A stretch of DNA of 8,514 bases from Chloroflexota bacterium. GTDB taxonomy: Bacteria > Chloroflexota > Anaerolineae > Anaerolineales > JACQED01. The position numbers and the translations under genes are program-made. Location of the stretch: the NCBI GenBank assembly GCA_016200785.1, contig JACQED010000588.1:1-8514 (forward strand). Reading direction: 5' to 3'. The notes under the pieces are model-generated. The model did no database searches and was not told the DNA's origin. It saw only the letters and a program-made list of their open reading frames with translations. Below are positions 5,999 to 8,514 of this stretch, in pieces. Each line of letters begins with the position of its first letter. Positions within the stretch are counted from its first letter, which is position 1.

Positions 5999-8434
5999 CT
6001 ATTTGCGCGTCGCCCTCATTCGTCTGACAGCCAGCGGCGCGATCACCAACCCGACTACAATCAGCGATCCGAGACAGCCGCCGGAGTTCGGTCCGGGAGG
6101 ATTCGATGGCGGCGTGCCGGGCGTGGGAGGCGTCTTGAGCGGCGGAAGAGGCGTGCGACCCGGTTGAGGCGTCGCGTTCGCGATGATCGTCGGCTCCGGC
6201 GTGCGCGTCTCAAGGATGGCGATCGGGCCTGCACCCTCGGCCACCACTTCGTAGGCCACGTCGTCGGAGAGCGCGATCACGTGCGGGCCGAGGGCAAAGG
6301 CCGGAGCGAGGTCGGGGCGGGCGGCGATCAATTTAAAGTAGTCATCCGAGGCGAAGGTCACTTTCGTCGCCTTCTGCCTCGACGGATCGAACGCAGTGTC
6401 TGTCCACACACCCTCGACACTCAGGAAGGTTCGCGTGCCGACGATCCTGACGATTTGAGCGGCGCCCGGCGCGGGAGCCTGGGCCACCTCGGCGCTCTGG
6501 AGCGCGCCCTGCTGCTCGGCGGCCTTGACCGCGCCAGCGCCCGAGACCGGCGCGGCGGGCGCCGTTTGCAACTGATTGAATTGATCCTGCGCGATGGCGT
6601 TCCGCCCGGCCTCGGTCAAAACATCCTCTTCGGTGATGAGGTACGAGGTGTACGGCGTGATGATGCCGTAGCGCACGCTCAGCGCGACAATCGTGTCCAC
6701 CCATTCTTTCTTCTCGCCGTGCAGTCTGATCTGATTCAAGAGATACCCGATCTTGCGCGTGGCCCACAGGCGCGGGATGAATGCCTCGCCGCCGCTCGCG
6801 CGGAAAATCTGATCGGCGTATTCGAACGCCCGCTGTTCTCCGTTCACCTTCCCCGACAGCATAATCGTCCCGCTCGCGCCCTGGCGATAGCGCCCGACAA
6901 GCACGAGTTGACTCCCGGCGAAGAGATCGGGCAGAGGGTCGGGATACGTGTCTTCGACCAGCGCATTGCCGAAATCAATTTTGATATCCGAGAGCACCGG
7001 CGTGCTGACTTTGGCATAGAAAGCGGACACTGCCTCGTCAATGCGTTCGCCGGGGCGAACGTAGGCGCTTGCGCCGTGATGCTGTTCAACCAGCGTGTCG
7101 AGCAAGATCGTATCAACGTCGTCGCCGACGCCGAAGGTGAACAGGCGCACGTTCGACGGCGCGGCCCCGGCGAAGTTCTCCAGAATTTGATCGGTCTTGA
7201 CGACGCCTTCGGTGGCGAGGCCGTCGGTGAGGAAGATCAGGATGGTCGGGCGCTCTTGCTCGGTCATGCCGGCGGCTTCGAGCAACGCCATATTGATATT
7301 CGTGCCGCCCTCCGCCTCGATGCTGCCGACCCAACGCGCGGCGTCGGTGGCCTCGGAGGCCGGTTTCAGTTCGCGGGCGTACTGCCGCGTGCCGGTGGAG
7401 AAGGCGATGATGTTGAAGCGGTCTTCTTCGTTGAGATGATTCAGCACGAACTTGAGCGCGTCCTGTGCCTGCGCGAACTTCTCGCCCTGCATACTGCCGG
7501 ATTGATCCAGCACGAAGATCACATCCTTAGCGACGACTTGCGATTTATCCACGTTGATGCTCGGCGCGGCAAGAAGAAGGAAGAAACCATCGCCCTCGGA
7601 GGGATCGCGGTAAGTCAGCAGGTTCAGGCCGATACTTTCTTTCGTGACGCTGTAGTAGAGTTCGAAATCAGTATCTGGTTTGACGTTGGAGTCTTCGTAT
7701 CCGGCAATGAAGCGAAAGTCGCCCTGCCGGTCAATTACGATCTTGTGCGACGGCGAGTAGATCGCCCGGATCGCGTCGGCCGAAGTCACGCTCACCGAAA
7801 CGCTCACCTCTTCGAGCGGCTCTTTCGAGAATTTCTCGGTGTTGAGGGGATAGAGATAGTGAACGAGGCCATTCTCGACGGGCAAAACCTGTGTGTATTC
7901 GAGTTCGATCTTGCGGTCGCCGCCGGGCGGGATGGGGAAGAGGCTGGCCTGCACCGCGCCGCGCCCGATGTATTCGAGAAGCGCCGGGTCGCGCCGTTTG
8001 CGGACGATGTCGTCGTAAACGCGCCTCGCCTCGTCGGCGGAGAGAATCTGCGCCTCGATCTTTTTGCCGTCCACCCACATGGCGAACTCGCTCACCGACG
8101 CGCCCTGCGGCAGGGGGAAGACGTACATCCCCTCGGCTTGCCACTCGTTCGGGTTGTGAAAGAGCTGTTCGATGTGAGTGGTGGCGACCTGATCCTCGAT
8201 CGTCACGGTGACGCGGTGATACTTGATGTCGAGTTGATCGGCGACCGGGAAGGGCGTGGGGCAGATGGGCGGGCAGTCCACGCACGGCGGGAGAAGCGGC
8301 ACGGGGCATGGCGGCGGATCGATGATCACGATGCCGTCGGCGCGGGCAGTGAGGGGGAAGGCTAGTGTGAGTGTCAGCACGAAAAGGGTGACAACGTGAA
8401 GGGGTGAGAGGGTGAAAGGGTGACGGGTGAGCAT
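5999..8434 (-). CDS. Secreted, membrane-anchored VIT and von Willebrand factor A domain protein
   Basis: The 811-residue protein starts with a signal peptide (hydrophobic core about 12-27, cleavage likely after LTARA, residue 32). Residues 41-62 are rich in Pro and Cys (C43, C51, C54, C58). A VIT domain (about 65-195) shows the typical VYDDIVRKRRDPALLEYIGR (139-158) and LFPIPPG. The vWA domain (about 303-475) has an intact MIDAS metal site: DQSGS (310-314), T378 in GGTN and D404 in LTDG. Residues 475-610 are the usual C-terminal extension of inter-alpha-trypsin-inhibitor-like proteins (YGIITPYTSYLI). After a variable region comes a Thr/Pro linker (745-782), a GGC (785-787), one membrane span (788-802) and a basic tail RRMRATRK. 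It is probably an adhesion or protein-binding protein on the outer face. The start is fixed by GGAGG five bases upstream. The first codons lie in an 8-bp repeat, and the ribosome binding site lies in a hairpin. Confidence 0.92.
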   Translation of the reverse strand: MLTRHPFTLSPLHVVTLFVLTLTLAFPLTARADGIVIIDPPPCPVPLLPPCVDCPPICPTPFPVADQLDIKYHRVTVTIEDQVATTHIEQLFHNPNEWQAEGMYVFPLPQGASVSEFAMWVDGKKIEAQILSADEARRVYDDIVRKRRDPALLEYIGRGAVQASLFPIPPGGDRKIELEYTQVLPVENGLVHYLYPLNTEKFSKEPLEEVSVSVSVTSADAIRAIYSPSHKIVIDRQGDFRFIAGYEDSNVKPDTDFELYYSVTKESIGLNLLTYRDPSEGDGFFLLLAAPSINVDKSQVVAKDVIFVLDQSGSMQGEKFAQAQDALKFVLNHLNEEDRFNIIAFSTGTRQYARELKPASEATDAARWVGSIEAEGGTNINMALLEAAGMTEQERPTILIFLTDGLATEGVVKTDQILENFAGAAPSNVRLFTFGVGDDVDTILLDTLVEQHHGASAYVRPGERIDEAVSAFYAKVSTPVLSDIKIDFGNALVEDTYPDPLPDLFAGSQLVLVGRYRQGASGTIMLSGKVNGEQRAFEYADQIFRASGGEAFIPRLWATRKIGYLLNQIRLHGEKKEWVDTIVALSVRYGIITPYTSYLITEEDVLTEAGRNAIAQDQFNQLQTAPAAPVSGAGAVKAAEQQGALQSAEVAQAPAPGAAQIVRIVGTRTFLSVEGVWTDTAFDPSRQKATKVTFASDDYFKLIAARPDLAPAFALGPHVIALSDDVAYEVVAEGAGPIAILETRTPEPTIIANATPQPGRTPLPPLKTPPTPGTPPSNPPGPNSGGCLGSLIVVGLVIAPLAVRRMRATRK
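8386..8430. repeat. Degenerate 8-bp tandem repeat within the signal peptide coding start
   Basis: On the plus strand GGGTGA recurs at 8386, 8402, 8410, 8418 and 8425, with a degenerate unit ACGTGA at 8394. The spacing is 8, 8, 8, 8 and 7 bases. On the coding strand these are TCACCC units that encode residues 2-16 of the VIT-vWA protein. Because the period is not a multiple of three, any gain or loss of a unit would shift the frame between the ATG and the signal peptide core. Confidence 0.7.
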
Positions 8435-8439
8435 GGTAA

Positions 8440-8469
8440 CCTCCGGGTCTGTGAGATAGACGCCGGAGG
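8440..8469 (-). promoter_or_regulatory. 5' leader hairpin containing the VIT-vWA ribosome binding site
   Basis: On the minus strand the leader reads CCTCCGG, C, GTCT, a seven-base loop (ATCTCAC), AGAC, CCGGAGG, then TTACC and the ATG at 8434. The arms pair over 11 bp with a single bulged C (8462). The GGAGG ribosome binding site (8444-8440) is fully within the 3' arm, five bases before the start codon. Such a stem would hide the site from the ribosome unless it is opened by heat, a protein, or coupling. No convincing promoter is seen in 8470-8514, so the transcript probably starts further upstream and would include the whole hairpin. Confidence 0.6.
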
Positions 8470-8514
8470 GGGCGAGGGAGTTCCAGAGGTTGTCTGTCAG
8501 CGGAGAGAAAACGG

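Noticed and set aside
5999..6200. The VIT-vWA protein as substrate of the nearby sortase
   Set aside because: No LPXTG or close variant precedes its C-terminal span; PTPGT in the linker is too far from it and lacks the Leu.
6164..8365. A 733-codon open frame on the plus strand antisense to the VIT-vWA gene
   Set aside because: It is an exact opposite-strand shadow of a gene with strong domain evidence; its translation is rich in Arg, Gly, His and Val with no recognisable domain, as expected from G+C-rich codon bias.
1..8514. tRNA, rRNA, CRISPR array, transposase or integrase
   Set aside because: None was seen on either strand; repeats found are short inverted or 8-bp tandem repeats without spacers or mobile-element genes.

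Overview
The window looks like a piece of a Chloroflexota chromosome, most like Anaerolineae or a related class. The support is a G+C-rich composition and the gene mix: a PknB-type kinase fused to an extracellular SUMF1-like domain, a VIT/von Willebrand A surface protein, a sortase with a Pro/Thr linker, and a VapBC-type pair. Several genes start a few bases after a TATAAT-like box. The assignment is inference from family knowledge; no marker gene is present.

Layout. Positions 1-1223 (minus strand) hold a two-gene unit: a TIM-barrel glycoside-hydrolase-like protein with a C-terminal SnoaL/NTF2-like domain, followed after one base by the first 29 codons of a DUF2442-like gene that runs off the left edge. 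A divergent intergenic region (1224-1398) has a promoter for each side and nested inverted repeats. Positions 1399-3846 (plus strand) form a tightly packed probable operon: a class I SAM methyltransferase, an antitoxin-like protein, a wrecked vapC toxin gene, a membrane-anchored sortase and an 84-residue single-span membrane protein. It ends at a hairpin-plus-T-run terminator (3882-3920). Positions 3984-5882 (plus) encode a receptor-like Ser/Thr kinase with its own promoter. A 73-bp element that can fold into a three-way junction (5918-5990) separates it from the convergent gene on the minus strand (8434-5999), a secreted, C-terminally membrane-anchored VIT-vWA protein.

Functional theme. The right two thirds is about the cell surface: a sortase, a small membrane protein, a transmembrane kinase with an outside sensor-like domain, and a large secreted adhesion-type protein. 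No direct functional link between them can be shown from sequence alone, and no LPXTG-type sortase substrate was found here.

The most notable non-coding observations are at the start of the VIT-vWA gene. The ribosome binding site is one arm of an 11-bp hairpin (8440-8469), and the first codons contain an 8-bp-period repeat (8386-8430) whose period is not a multiple of three. The vapC remnant keeps its first nine codons and its C-terminal third with the middle deleted, leaving an orphan antitoxin. I see no clearly new multi-gene system; the regulatory features at 8386-8469 are the best candidates for something undescribed.
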